NCBI GenBank assembly: GCA_014871385.1
Contig: CM026430.1
Coordinates: 4,071,040 to 4,135,039, forward strand
Length of the DNA stretch: 64,000 nucleotides
Reading direction: 5' to 3'
Source of the DNA: Ceratodon purpureus
Taxonomy: Eukaryota; Streptophyta; Bryopsida; Pseudoditrichales; Ditrichaceae
This document shows positions 10,421-21,534 of the stretch, in pieces. The position numbers were made by a program, and so were the translations under genes. Position 1 is the stretch's first letter. Each line of letters opens with the position of its first letter. The notes beneath the pieces were generated by a model that saw only the letters and a list, made by a program, of their open reading frames with translations, was not told the origin of the DNA and ran no database searches.

Positions 10421-12577
10421 ATGGCCATCGACAGCCATGACATTCCACGGAACCCTCATCGGGGATCGCCACGATGGTTTTTCGTGGACAAGAAACTGAA
10501 TAACTACGGATACTTGCCGGGAGCCCCGAGACGCGACCGGGACGCACTTCCAGACATAGTCGTGAACGAGGAGAAGTGTGCGAAGCGATGGGGACCAAAG
10601 CAACACGGCAAATTCTGGTACGCGCGGCCAGGTTCGAGCGAGAGTCCGAGAATGATACAGAGGATTGAGAGTCTGTACGAGGTTACCCACCAGCGCCCAA
10701 TGGGGAAGCAGCGCTGCATTGGACTCGCCTTTGCACGGGGACTGATTGCAGAGAAGCTCGGGCACGCAGTGGATTGGGCCTCCTTTGCCGCCAAGCAGTG
10801 TCAGCGGGGGGGGCGTCCGTTCATATCCTTAGAAGAGCTGAGAAGCAAAACAAGACGGGAGTCCGGTTGGTGGCCACGGATTGAGGCGTCGGAGCTGAAC
10901 GCGAATGACTTGGAGGGGGCTCCGGATGACTGGGAGGTTAATAGGCATCCTCGGCAGATGAACATGAGGCTCATCAACGGCTACGACTTGAAGGATGCCT
11001 TGCCAACGAGGCCGGACACCGTCGTCTCCCCACCACTGTACGGGCGAGTGGTTCATATCGGAGGTCAGCCCCCCTACCGTTTCCCTTCAAGTACCTTGAA
11101 TATGAATTCTACTCCGCTACTCTGACATGAAATTACATTGTTCTGTACTGAAATAGATGCTGGCTGTTTGTACATAGTGTCGTCGCATGCAGACAGTGAT
11201 ACTGCAAGCTCTGGGAGTGACTCGTCGGAGAAGATAGTTAATAACCACGGTGAGTCTCCTGTCATCCATTATGTACGCTGATGTTCAATCCAGTGTTAGT
11301 TAAATAATCCTACAATTGGAGGACATTGTGCTTGGTGGAATCCACTACGTCTGCCAATCATTAGAATGTATCGAGGCGTGTGGTCCAATTCGTGCAGGTA
11401 CAGCTCCACTCTCGGTTGAAGAGGTCCAATCCGCGGAAGTACCACCTATTGCAACACAAGGATCACCAATCGTAGAAGGAGGCAACGAGTGGGACAGCTG
11501 CCCCGTGTCACCAGGACCAGGTACTATTATGTACTCCAGAAATAGCCTCGGTTTAGCTTGTTAGTAGATTTGAAGATATAACACTTAAGTGTTTAGTCGA
11601 ATAGAAGCACTTTTTAACTTGCTAATGGGTGGCCGTCAGCAGTTTCTCCTGTCGGTGGTCGCCAGGTTGGACGATCCACATCGGACTCTGATTACGAGCC
11701 GTCCGACAGGCATAGGACTGAAACGAGTATCCACCCATCCGCCGGCGTGGAGCGCGACCTCGAGGACATTGTTAGCGATGAGGATGTCCTCGGAGTAGAC
11801 ATCTCCGACCGTGTTCACGCCGAATGTGAGTTTTCAAGAGTTCCCCTGTCATTGTCTCATCCTGAAATTGTAGTCGAGAAGTGAGACACCTAAACCTTAC
11901 TGAACCTATTCGACTTCAGAACCACAACCCGTCTTGATTTTTTTTTTAATCTCATGCGACGACGTGGGCTTACTGTACCTCTGAATTTTGCAGTGGATCA
12001 CTGGGCCGTGGAGGCTGGATTCTACACAATCGAACCCGAAGCACAGTTGACCTTCCTCCAAGAGAAGGAGACGGAGTTCAAGAGAGAGTCGAAGAAGCGG
12101 AAGGCGGAGGAGGAGGCACAGGAAGGGTGGCTTACGAAGATGAGATGGAAAACAATTGACATGGCTTTTCCACCTGAGGGGAATGAGGCGTCGCAGGTGC
12201 CGGATTGCAACATCGTAGTGGACAAGTATGTGGCGGATTCCAACGTTTCTGTGAAGTTCTCACCGCTGAGGTTCCAGCGACGTCCACTATTACTCCCTCG
12301 CGGTGAGCGATCTATCACCTTTCACTTACATAAGGATAATCTCTACTGCTGAGTTGCTTACGTACTCATGAATATATATAACGTATCACTTTTTGTGAGT
12401 GCTGATAGTCGTAGCCATGTCTCCTGTAACAGCAGTTACACTTATAGAATATCTCTGTACTACGTGTGTGAATTTGACGCAGAGGTTGCGGCTTCTGGTT
12501 CGGGATCGGGAGATTACGATGCGAATGTTGGAAGGAATATGGGGAGCATCAATATCGGGGACACCGATAGCGACTGA
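10421..12577 (+). CDS. Intact six-exon accessory gene of the CACTA element, unknown function
   Basis: Six exons give an unbroken 482-residue frame: 10421-11063, 11157-11249, 11398-11520, 11640-11825, 11994-12302, 12483-12577. All five introns are GT-AG and all interrupt codons after the first base. Residues 1-214 form a globular-looking, Trp-rich region (SPRWFFVDKKL, CAKRWGPKQHGKFWYARPG, HQRPMGKQRCIGLAFARGL). The middle is acidic and Ser-rich (SDSDTASSGSDSSEK; TSDSDYEPSDRH). A charged helix follows (FLQEKETEFKRESKKRKAEEEAQ) that could form a coiled coil, and the end is Gly/Ser/Asp-rich. No domain was recognised. By position it could be the TnpA-like DNA-binding partner of the transposase, but this is inference. 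The ATG at 10421 directly follows an acceptor-like site, so an upstream non-coding or coding exon is possible. Confidence 0.6.
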
Positions 12578-13451
12578 TGTGTTCAGAATTGGAGGGCTTC
12601 AGTAATAGTATGAGTACTGGGGGGTTTTGGTCTGTACATAAATCATTTTGATGCACATCCGGACGGGCTGATATAGAGCTTTAAAATGAACTTGACGACT
12701 GCCGGAGAGTTAGTGTGATCGTAAAGTAGGTGTGATCGGAAATTAGGTGTGAGCTTAACATTTTCTTTGAACTCACTCGGGTATCATGTGCGTGATTGCA
12801 CCGGACTGAGCGTATCCGCTATGTGGTGCACTCGTTACATACTTCTATAATGGATAATTGAATTTCGTTTCTATCTTCGTATTACTACAGGCCCATGAAT
12901 TCCACTGCTTTTTCTGTGAAATGGCGTGCTTGTCATGTACTGGACTGGATGTGGTCGTTCAAAGTATTAGGAAAAAAATTGCATCCCTCAGACGTCTATT
13001 TGAATCTAAGTGACGACGCGGTACAACTACCGTAATGTGGATCAACAGTAATATCATCAGGAAAAAAAGCGTACTGTACACATTGAGGTCATTCTCCCAC
13101 ATGAAGCACCGGGCATCAACCGGCACCCGAGTCACCCCAACGAGGACGACCTCGAAATCGTGGGACCTAAAATTCCCGGCGTCTTGGACCAGTAATCTCG
13201 TAGCTATGTCGAGGGAGGGTCGTAATTCATACGTGGCTCGCGCTTGCTTATTACCCTGTCCGAGGTGGTTCCACCCAGGATAAATCCAGTACCATCGCGC
13301 ATCCTGATTCGATGTTCAGCCTTCCAAGGAGTGGCCCACACCGCCCACACCGGCGACCACGCAGGGAAAGACAGAAACCGCCGGAGGAGCGCCTAAGCCG
13401 CGACCCAGCCCTTACAGTCCGGAGTGAGAAACGACCACTTCGCTAGTAGTG
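12578..13451. other. Right subterminal region and terminus of the CACTA element
   Basis: Non-coding. It includes a short direct array of about 17 bp with core GGTGTGATCG (12713-12763), the kind of subterminal repeat to which CACTA TnpA proteins bind, and a GC-rich last 370 bp. The end reads GACCACTTCGCTAGTAGTG at 13433-13451. Confidence 0.5.
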
Positions 13452-13454
13452 ACA
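13447..13454. other. CACTA right terminus (TAGTG) and presumed ACA target duplication
   Basis: TAGTG occupies 13447-13451, followed by ACA at 13452-13454. The unoccupied paralogous site at 21206-21215 reads GATCGACATG, which places the insertion between G and ACA. Confidence 0.7.
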
Positions 13455-13735
13455 TGGCCTCAATGGTTCGTCAATCAATCAATCAAGGCTCTCAAAAAGC
13501 ACAGCAGCAGCATCACACCTCTAAAGAAGTTCCTACTTTCAAACGGAGAATTATATTTGTATTTCTGCTTCAACCAATGCTTGGTTGACAATTCTACAAA
13601 ACAATCAGTGTGGGAATGAACGTGATGTTATGCAGTGATCAGGAGGACCAACATGTATGATTCATGTTCACAATTACTGAAGAAAAGTGGGAGTTCCATC
13701 ACATGTCCATTCAAAGGAATTAAGTTTATGCAGTC
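13452..13735 (+). repeat. Segment X, copy 1 (direct repeat of 21211-21513)
   Basis: About 285 bp nearly identical to 21211-21513. Both share ACATGGCCTCAATGGTTCG at the start, an (AGC)n run, GAAGTTCCTACTTTCAAACG, and end near AAGTTTATGCAGTCA. Copy 1 has CAATCA expanded and fewer AGC units than copy 2. It was the landing site of the CACTA element. Confidence 0.85.
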
Positions 13736-13889
13736 ATGCAGGACTTGTGAAGTTCCAGACTATTCAAAGTCTAGTGCATACATTAAAGCAGAGACCAAAA
13801 GGAGTATCTGGCTTGAAAAACAACATTGCAGACATAGTAGGATTGTACATACAGCATAATAATAATACTTCTTAAACCTCGGAGCTCCG

Positions 13890-14910
13890 TTGCTAACATC
13901 TCATGTCTTCACGTCCTGTTCTTTACCTCATACATTGCGTAATTTTTTGCCTGAAAATTGAGCTGATCCAGACCAAATGGTGGACAAAGAAACAGAATCT
14001 TCTTCATTCACGATGACCTCTAAATACAATATAAAATTCTTCTGCTCCGTTTGCATGTCGATAAACCATTTTTTTGTAAAACGTATCAACATCTGAAATG
14101 GAACCCATTATATAACATGTTGTTGACCTACACCACTTCTGAATTCCAATCTGTTAGAGATAGATATCTCCATAGAGAGGAATGCTACCTTCCCTGTTAC
14201 TAACATTTTGTCTGATTGCTGGATTAGATCTCTACTTGTAGGGGAGTACTACTTCCATACCTTTGTCATATGGGTATTGGATTGGGGTGGAAGGAACAAA
14301 CGCTTAATTCACGTAGGTCTCCTCCAGAGACCGAAGTTTCTCTCTTTGGTTTACACTCGGAGAGGCATAAGCAAAAGCAACCACTAGAGACGTTTACACG
14401 AGGATAAGTTGAATCCTAATTTCCTTCTCATATAAGCATCATATTCTGCTTCTAGTTGTAACCAAAAGCTGAACAGGAAGTATTTGCAAAGATTGGCAGA
14501 AGCAGGAATTAGTTAGAAACATGAAGCATGTATGCATATATGTAGTTGGAGCATGCTGAAGTCAAAGAATTTTATCTGAAAAACTAAAAAGTTGGAAACA
14601 TGAAAAGTTGGTATGTCTGAAGTAGAAGCAGACACAGACAGAAAGTGGCGACTTGATCTGCTTTATGCTTATTCTACTGTAAACCACACTAGTGAAAAAT
14701 TAAAGCAACGATTGTTTGCTGAGAGGAACAGTTTGGATGACACCTTCTTGATCTTGAGCTGATGCTGTATTGCAATTTATAACATGACTTGGGTGCTTGA
14801 AAATAATTGAGAATGAAGTTTGTTGTTGAATGGTAAAGGTTGTATATGCTAGTTAAATTGATCTGTTGAATCTGACCAGACAGCTATCTATAAAATTGTT
14901 CATATTTACA
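13890..14910 (-). repeat. Segment Y, copy 1 (inverted relative to 21535-22250)
   Basis: The reverse complement of this interval matches 21535-22250 through many blocks, for example GATGTTGATACGTTTTACAAAA, CATCAGCTCAAGATCAAG and TGTAAATATGAACAA. Copy 1 has about 275 bp (roughly 14149-14420) that are absent from copy 2, either an insertion here or a deletion there. A short coding-like stretch shared by both copies reads KWVPFQMLIRFTK in the orientation of copy 2; I do not recognise it. Confidence 0.8.
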
Positions 14911-15417
14911 GAGAACTTGAGTATTGAGATACAAACATAAGAGGACCTGAGTTGTTCATAATTGAGAGTTACCTCATAATCGAGATTCGAGAGGGTTAAA
15001 TATGTCTTCACAAGGCTGAATTCACAAGTAATTATCACATAAGGCTGAATTCACATGCATTCTCCTGGTGTTTTGGTGTCATAGTCAGTATCAGCTGAGT
15101 TTTGTAAAACTATGATTGAAAAGAGTGTCTAGCATTTGATGCCAGGTTTCAGCTCTGCTTTTACTCTAGAAAGTGTCAGGTGCTTGTGAAGTTGCGTACA
15201 GGCTAGGTTTTAAAAAAAATGCATCAGCATCACGACTTCCCATTCAACTCTTGTGAAAAATAGACAAAAAGATTCCTTATACTACATTCCAAATTGATCA
15301 TGATGGTTCACATGATTAGAGTTCCAAGCCAGCTAGTACACATCTGAATACTACCACTAGCCGAGGTTCGATTACAGAGAAATCATACACACATGTATTG
15401 TAAACTTGCAGCAATCA

Positions 15418-16107
15418 CTAATTACCTCCACTATCAACAAATGGAACGAATATAACTTCCTCCGAGTCACAATACTTGATCCATTCCTCAACGCTGATGC
15501 AACGCGTCCTCCGATGACCTACATCATCATGGTTCAATATCCCTAGCCTTGGATTGTCCCTCCAAAAGCCAGCAGAGTTGTGAAGATTGTACCTTGTCAA
15601 CGCTGTGTTCCGCATAATCGTCATTCTCTTGATGCCGCAGTGAGGAGTTGTAATCACCACATCGATCTCATGCTCGTTGCTCCATGTTATAACCGACCCG
15701 AACCCTATCTCATATTTAGGGTTCACTGTTGTATCACAAATCTGCCGATCCTCACGCTTCATAAATCAACCATTGAAGGCATCATCTCGTTGGAGACCAA
15801 CATCTTGCAATGCTTCGAGTCCAGCAACTTCTGTACCGACTTCCCGTCCATGTTACAAGTGACAAACCTCGTAAATCGCAACTTGAACTTCAGGCCGTGG
15901 CCTCCAGCTGAAATAATTTGCGGGATAGGGGGCGGGGTGAGATCGTTGCAGCTGTTTGGGGCCGTCGTTTCCTTTTTCCAAGACTGGGAGTTCTCGGTTG
16001 TGAAGACTTTTTCCCCCACTTTTCCATCCTTCTTGCTCCCAATTGAGCCCAAGCTCCTCATCGATCCTCATTTCACGTGTTGGTTGTTTCACAGGAGGAG
16101 CGTGTAA
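15418..16107 (-). pseudogene. Decayed ORF of unknown family with in-frame stops
   Basis: Read leftward, one frame runs from about 16092 to 15418 and is interrupted only by a TAA after VAIYEVCHL (near 15854) and a TGA after QRDDAFNG (near 15768). It then stays open for about 115 residues (KREDRQICDTTV, YEIGFGSVITWSNEHEIDVV, NHDDVGHRRTRC, EEVIFVPFVD). A second frame over 15759-16061 is also open (LRFTRFVTCNMDGKSVQKLL), so a frameshift is an alternative explanation. I recognise no domain. The composition looks like genuine former coding sequence. It lies downstream of the alpha/beta-hydrolase remnant and could be its 3' neighbour. Confidence 0.4.
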
Positions 16108-16730
16108 GTGGTCATACTTTGATCCGCGCTGGGAGGTCGGTTGCCAAACAGATTTCCTACGAACGAACCACGGACTCTCTGCGATATAAGTTGGTTGTGT
16201 GACAGATGCAATCGAGCATAGTTGATCAAGCCTACAGGCACAAAATTGTTCAAGTATGAGATTGTGACAGAAAAGAGAACCTTTTAAAGCATATTAATTA
16301 TATGCATTCATGTAAGCAGACTGGCCCAGTCAGGGCTCCAAAGCAAGCTATGAAGATGATCAATTGACGGTGTGCCCAAGTGACGGTTTGCCCAAGTCCT
16401 TCCTCCGCTAAGAACTGCACCCACAAGGTCAATCCCAATCCATACTCCTGACATCGAAAGCCAAGTACTTACCGAAGAAACTCTTTCTTCAACTCTCATA
16501 TACTTCCACACAACAAGTGAAGATATATAAGCCATTTGACAAATATTGTGCGTAAAATGAATGACAAGCAGCTATGAAGATGATCAATTGACAATAGGCA
16601 ATTGGTATCTGAACCATAGTTTGGAGGTAGGGGTCCGCCTTCCAAACATCTAGTCTACTCAGATTCGACAAAATATTATCCAAGTCGGAAGGGCCAAGGC
16701 AGATGACAAGGAAATCAGTCTGACACCGCA

Positions 16731-18126
16731 CCTTGAAGTGTTCTCGCACTCCAGCTTCTTTGTACCTCTCGGCAGTTCTGAACACATTGACCTCTGCCAA
16801 ACCTTCAATTGGGCATCGAGGGTCGTCCTCCCCCAAAACAACAAATCCATGGTAAATGAGAACGCAAGAATGTGCTCATCTCACCCTCTTCTATTTAGCT
16901 GTGATTCATGAACGGCTTCTTAAATTGCCTTAAATGAGTGCTTACTACATTGATCTGGTAAAAAACAGTTGCAGGCTTGAGGTAGTGTATTTTTGGCAGT
17001 GCGTCTATAATCCTTGAAAGCACTATACTCTGTGAAAAATTGGTATAAACTTCCAGAATTCAACTAGGAGGGGACATCCATAGACAGGATAGAGTTTAAT
17101 CATGTACCATTGTGAACAAGAATGTGAAGATTCATAACACTCAATCTTAACAAGTATAAAAGATGACGATACATAAAGATGGTTCACCCCCAACATGTTA
17201 TTATATGCAATGGGATTTCTTTAGAAAAGAAAAAGGTGTACTGTAAGTGCAGAATTAGAACCGGTAACTAAGAGAACTTTAAAGGCCATATCCACATCAG
17301 GACGATATATTTGAAAACCTTTCTGCCGCGACTGTGTCAGTGTCAACTTCATTCTTTCCTAGATCTTGAGCTGCAGCTGCAACCACCCTCGTCATAGTCC
17401 AAGTCAAAAGACGTGCCAGTAAATAATCACTAAAATTTGCACCAAACTAAGAAAGTTAGTCGAAGACAAATAGACTGCTTGTTTAACCAATTCTTGATTA
17501 ATAACAACAAACGCAGCTGCTTCTATGGGACTGAATCAGCATTTTGAGTTCAGACCAAAGTGCTGATTGCAAGAAATAAATGAGAAGTAATGAGGGCATC
17601 ACAGTTAACATAGAATGGGCAGTCGTACTAACCTTCGAAAGGTTAAGGAATACTGGCTACCATAGCATGCCATTGGTCATGCGCAATCGCCCAGCCAAAA
17701 GACTGCGTTGTCAAAGAGGTGTTCGGATGTCAAAGAGAAACATCAAACTATGATCGTGTAAGAGCCCTTTGAGTAGTTCACAAAGCCCACCAGTAACAGC
17801 CTCCTTATCACTTACAACCAATGCACGAAAGAATTTTCTCAGTCCGCTGAAGAGAATTTACCTGATCGCCAATTAACGATACTTCTAGTACGGCAATTCG
17901 TGGATCTGCAGCTGCTGCAAACCATGTATGCATCCCTGTAGCAAGAATCGGAAGGATACAGTTAATAAACTGGTTATCTCTACATTTCCACGATCCACGA
18001 ACATGAATCGAAAAGTCCCGTGAGTCAAATACCTCCAAGCTGTGAGATCTCCATCATCCCAATACGCTGGGGATCGATGTCAGGTCTTCCTGTGTGATAA
18101 TCGATAAGCTTAATAAGGTCCCAAAC
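16731..18126 (-). pseudogene. Plant alpha/beta-hydrolase gene, decayed
   Basis: At least five former exons on the minus strand match a plant alpha/beta-hydrolase (serine hydrolase) family in order. 18126-18033 reads VWDLIKLIDYHTGRPDIDP and RIGMMEISQLGG. 17935-17862 reads GMHTWFAAAADPRIAVLE. 17702-17633 reads FGWAIAHDQWHAMVASIP, then a TAA stop, then PFE. About 17376-17310 reads AAAQDLGKNEVDTDTVA. About 16836-16731 reads GEDDPRCPIEGL, then ERYKEAGVREHFK. The first four keep GT-AG sites and compatible phases. The nucleophile elbow should read GxSxGG; here it is EISQLGG, so the Ser remains but the motif has lost its first Gly. The TAA in exon 3 and a TGA in exon 4 break the frame. The N-terminal exons were not found upstream. 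I infer a recent pseudogene. Confidence 0.65.
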
Positions 18127-19160
18127 CTAACAAGTGGGATGCAAACAGCTTCATCACTTTTACATGAACTAAGCGTATCAACCAAATACGATGGTATAAC
18201 TTGCCGCAGTACCACAGTTCATTTGGCGCCGGCGCCATCTGTTGTGAAAGGTGCCATCCTCAAAGAGCAACACTAAAAGCTTGCTGTACAAAACCTCACC
18301 TCTCGTTCACCTCTCTTTACCTGACTGCAAGTTTGTATGTTGTTGTATCCTTTCGTTATAGAGTACATATTCCAATGGTCATAGGGAAGATTCACGAAAT
18401 AAAACGGTGCAATCTTTGCAAAAGTTGTGCTTTCGAGACGACAATGAAATTTGAAACTTCAACCAGTAACACTACACATGCTTCAGCTCATAACCCATTG
18501 ATGCTGGCCACATGGTAGTAATTCTGGCTGGTACATCTCGCTGATAGCTACAAACTCTTAAGAGGCAGCAGCAAGCAAAAATCCATCAAACGCACCCAGC
18601 GCTACCCGGCTTGGTACGAAAATTGTTGTACACCTGACCCACAGTAATTTTTGAAGCAATAAGACCTTCAATTTACAGTACATGCAGACTTAGCAAAAAC
18701 ACACAGTTGACTATATATATTGAGTACAAGTACGCACAAATGCGTCAACGGCTACAATTATTCCCACACTCACATGGATGGATCGTCAGGACCCTCAAAC
18801 TGGCAAAGTCTACTCTCAATCGCCTACTCAACCCCTGGAATGCCTGGCGATTTCGACGCACAAGCCAGAGCGCTGTCTCCTATCATCCCTGCTGTAGCCT
18901 TTCATACGATCAACACCACACCACCCCCCACTGCACTGCACATGCAACCACCCTCCCCGCCCCGAGGTGCACTGTCCTAAACACGTACAAGTATACGCGA
19001 GTGCACAGAAAGGGTGGTTAATTTGAACAGTGCGGCCCTATTACATATCAATACACATTTAGAACTGAAACTATTCACGCCCGTGATTCTCAAGCATACA
19101 TAATGTAGGCTGCGCCACCGGGCCACCTTCCAACTGTATCATTTCCCAGTTGGCTCACTT
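18127..19160. other. No gene recognised
   Basis: Contains a C-rich stretch near 18920-18970 and short open frames without coding character. The N-terminal exons expected for the neighbouring hydrolase were not found here. Confidence 0.4.
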
Positions 19161-19472
19161 TTACGCACAAAATGAAAATTGTGCCCCGGGAATAAAAACG
19201 CAACGCCCACTGCAGCATACAGTAAATTTCTCGATGCAAGGTAAACCACCTCCTCTGCACTGAAGCACTTCGCTTCCACAGGGCAAGCCCAGCATCGCAC
19301 AGGCGGCTGCCTTAAGAGTGGTGAGCCCCTGAGGCGTATGGTCTTCGTCGTGTCGAACGTCAGCAGGATCATCGTCTAGAGTACGCGTAGCCTCCACGGA
19401 GGACGCCACCATCACCAGCACTATGAGGAGGACCGATGTTGTCCACACCACTGATTTTCCAATGCTCGCCAT
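19161..19472 (-). CDS. Small secreted 8-cysteine (knottin-like) peptide precursor
   Basis: A single-exon gene of 103 residues from the ATG at 19472-19470 to TAA at 19161. Residues 1 to about 28 are a signal peptide: a short N-region with Lys, a hydrophobic core (TSVLLIVLVMVASS) and a small-residue end (VEA). A polar, acidic propeptide-like stretch follows (RTLDDDPADVRHDEDH). The last 50 residues hold eight cysteines spaced C-x6-C-x6-C-x6-C-x6-CC-x3-C-x10-C. The last six fit an inhibitor cystine knot pattern. A TATA box 100 bp upstream supports this start; a longer frame starting at a TTG is not needed. Such peptides act outside the cell, commonly in defence or signalling, but the target here is unknown. 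No homologue was recognised. Confidence 0.7.
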   Translation of the reverse strand: MASIGKSVVWTTSVLLIVLVMVASSVEATRTLDDDPADVRHDEDHTPQGLTTLKAAACAMLGLPCGSEVLQCRGGGLPCIEKFTVCCSGRCVFIPGAQFSFCA

Positions 19473-19572
19473 ATTGATCGATGATCGCAGTGTCCAACTT
19501 CGCAAAGATGAGAACAAGCTAGATGTGCTGGACAGTCAAGAGATGTACTGATCACACTTCCCTGAGCCTTCT

Positions 19573-19580
19573 CTTATATA
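19573..19580 (-). promoter_or_regulatory. TATA box of the cysteine-rich peptide gene
   Basis: TATATAAG on the minus strand, in the context CAAGTATATAAGAGAAGG. It lies about 100 bp before the ATG, which leaves a 5' UTR of roughly 75 bases. Confidence 0.65.
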
Positions 19581-21210
19581 CTTGAGCCGAGGAATCTGGG
19601 TATGTGTCGTGTGTGCATGAGCGGAGGAAAGATGTTGCGGACCTTACCTACTCCAAGGAACAAACGGGATAACGTTGGGTACTTTTAATTATTCATTATT
19701 CAAGGAACAAATGGCGTGGTACGGTTCCGTGGATACCCGATCACAGCCTACAGCGGCCATTGCGAAGAAGTTAGTGAACACGAGTCTCGAAAGCCTTTGA
19801 TTGCCCGAAGCCTTTGATTCCTTGAGAGCTAATGACAAAGCCTTTGATTCCTTGATCATAGCTAATGACAGAGATACATCAGGTGACGGACTGCAAAATG
19901 GTTGAGTCAGCATGTCATGCTTAGCTCGTGTTGTTGACGGTGGAATTAATTTTTATTTGAGGTCAGAATTTGGGCAACCTTAAGTGCGCACCTTTGCAGG
20001 TGTTAGATTAAACTGTAAAGAGGATTACGGAATGGTTAAGAATTTTGATGAGTTTTCGTAAAAAAGTTCAACGATTTTTGGGAAGCTCTAGCATGTTCAC
20101 AATTGAGCTGATTTTGAAATCACAAATTGCATTGGAATTGCGACGAAGTTTGCTTTTACTTCATAGTACCGTGGTAGGATAGGAGGTTAAATTGTTTATA
20201 AGTGATTCTAGAATTCGAAGATACGCTTCTTACCCTTCGAAATAGTATTCTAGGGTTTTTGTGGTGGATTCGTGCTGCGTTGATGATCTTCTCTCTGCTC
20301 TTGAACGGTTGTCGATCGTTGTCTCTGGGCTCGATTTCGATCATCAGGATGCAGTTTCCTCTGGATGAGGAGACCCATTCTCAGACCTGTGTTTCTTGCT
20401 GATAATAAACCGGGTTTCGGTCTCGTGAACCATAGCTGCATCATAATGGCACAATCAAGGACGTTTGTGAGAATCCTTTCAAGAGAGAAACTGTTATTCC
20501 TAGCTTATCAATTATGTCTCAGATGATCTAGAAGAAGTGAAGTAAATTCTTGTAAAATATTGTAATCGATCTCATCACGAAACCCTCAAAACCCTAAATT
20601 AGTTTCTCGGTGACATGCAGCCTCACCGTTGCCGGTGGATTGCGTCTGTCTAGACATCGTTCAACATGACCCAAGATTTAGTACTAAGTTGTAACTTAAT
20701 TTGCACTGCCTAGAAGCTAATCATGGTGGGACTGAACACGGACTCCCAACCATTATCCTTCCGACGCATTATCAAACTTTCTCAAGAAAATACTCAGAGC
20801 CCAACAGAGCAATTCCACAACAATTATCCATTTAACTGAAGATCGACAATGACGAATGATTCAGACATTCAGGCAATTGCTTAAGAATATTGATTCAAGA
20901 ATGGATATCCACATTCTACACAATGTAGTTGTGATGAGTAATATACCAGCTTCTCGAACTGGGATCGACATATATGTGCCGACATAGCAACTTAGCTTCA
21001 GGAATGGCGATTGCTTGCACGAGTTCCGAGCCGACCACATTGTGATGAAGCCTCAACATGTGCAGATGCAACCATAACGCTGTCAACCTTCACTTTCTTG
21101 TCATTAAACTGCAGAAACTTCGACAGCCTTAAGTCTAGAGGAATTCACATAAACTCTCTCAAAGGATGGATCTCGATCAAACCTGTACTTAACTTCTACT
21201 CACAAGATCG
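19581..21210. other. No gene recognised; short internal repeat at 19790-19860
   Basis: AAAGCCTTTGATT is repeated three times at about 19790-19852 (a small tandem or dispersed repeat). Around 20240-20600 the sequence resembles a plant 5' UTR (CTAGGGTTTTT; AAACCCTAAATT), but no coding exon follows that I can support. Confidence 0.4.
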
Positions 21211-21513
21211 ACATGGCCTCAATGGTTCGACAATCAACCAAGGCTCTCAAAGGCACAGCAGCAGCAGCAGCAGCATACCTTCAAAGAAGTTCCTACTTTC
21301 AAACGGAGAATTTAATTTGTATTTCTGCTTCAACCAATGCTTGGTTCACATTTCTACAAAAATGGGCACAATCAGTGTGGGAATGAACGTGGTATTATGC
21401 AGTCAGGAGGACCAACCCGTATGATTCATGTTCAACATGATTACAGTTACTGAAGAAAAGTGGGAGTTACATCACACGTCCGTTCAAAGGAATTAAGTTT
21501 ATGCAGTCACAAA
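21211..21513 (+). repeat. Segment X, copy 2 (no transposon inserted)
   Basis: Direct counterpart of 13452-13735 that shows the unoccupied CACTA insertion site at its left edge (GATCG/ACATGG). The (AGC)n run is longer here than in copy 1. Confidence 0.85.
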
Positions 21514-21534
21514 TTTGTGAACTCTTATGCTCCT

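Larger units (their letters stand above)
1..13451 (+). mobile_element. CACTA (En/Spm) DNA transposon, right-hand part
   Basis: A large class II element that starts before the window. Its identity rests on a Tnp2-type transposase gene (5.3-9.1 kb) with the fused Transposase_21, DUF4218 and DUF4216 regions known from plant CACTA elements. The right terminus reads CTAGTAGTG ending at 13451; its reverse complement begins CACTACTAG, the expected CACTA end. The next bases, ACATGGCCTCAATGGTTCG from 13452, recur at 21211 without any transposon, so the junction is sharp and ACA is the likely 3-bp target duplication. No matching CACTA left end is visible inside the window, so the element exceeds 13.4 kb. 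It is richer in GC than the flanking DNA. It carries leftward genes at 0.2-2.6 kb and rightward genes at 4-12.6 kb. Autonomy is doubtful because the transposase frame is broken. Confidence 0.8.

Noticed and set aside
19161-19517. Longer version of the cysteine-rich peptide starting at 19517
   Set aside because: It begins with TTG. The ATG at 19472 gives a proper signal peptide and lies at a sensible distance from the TATA box.
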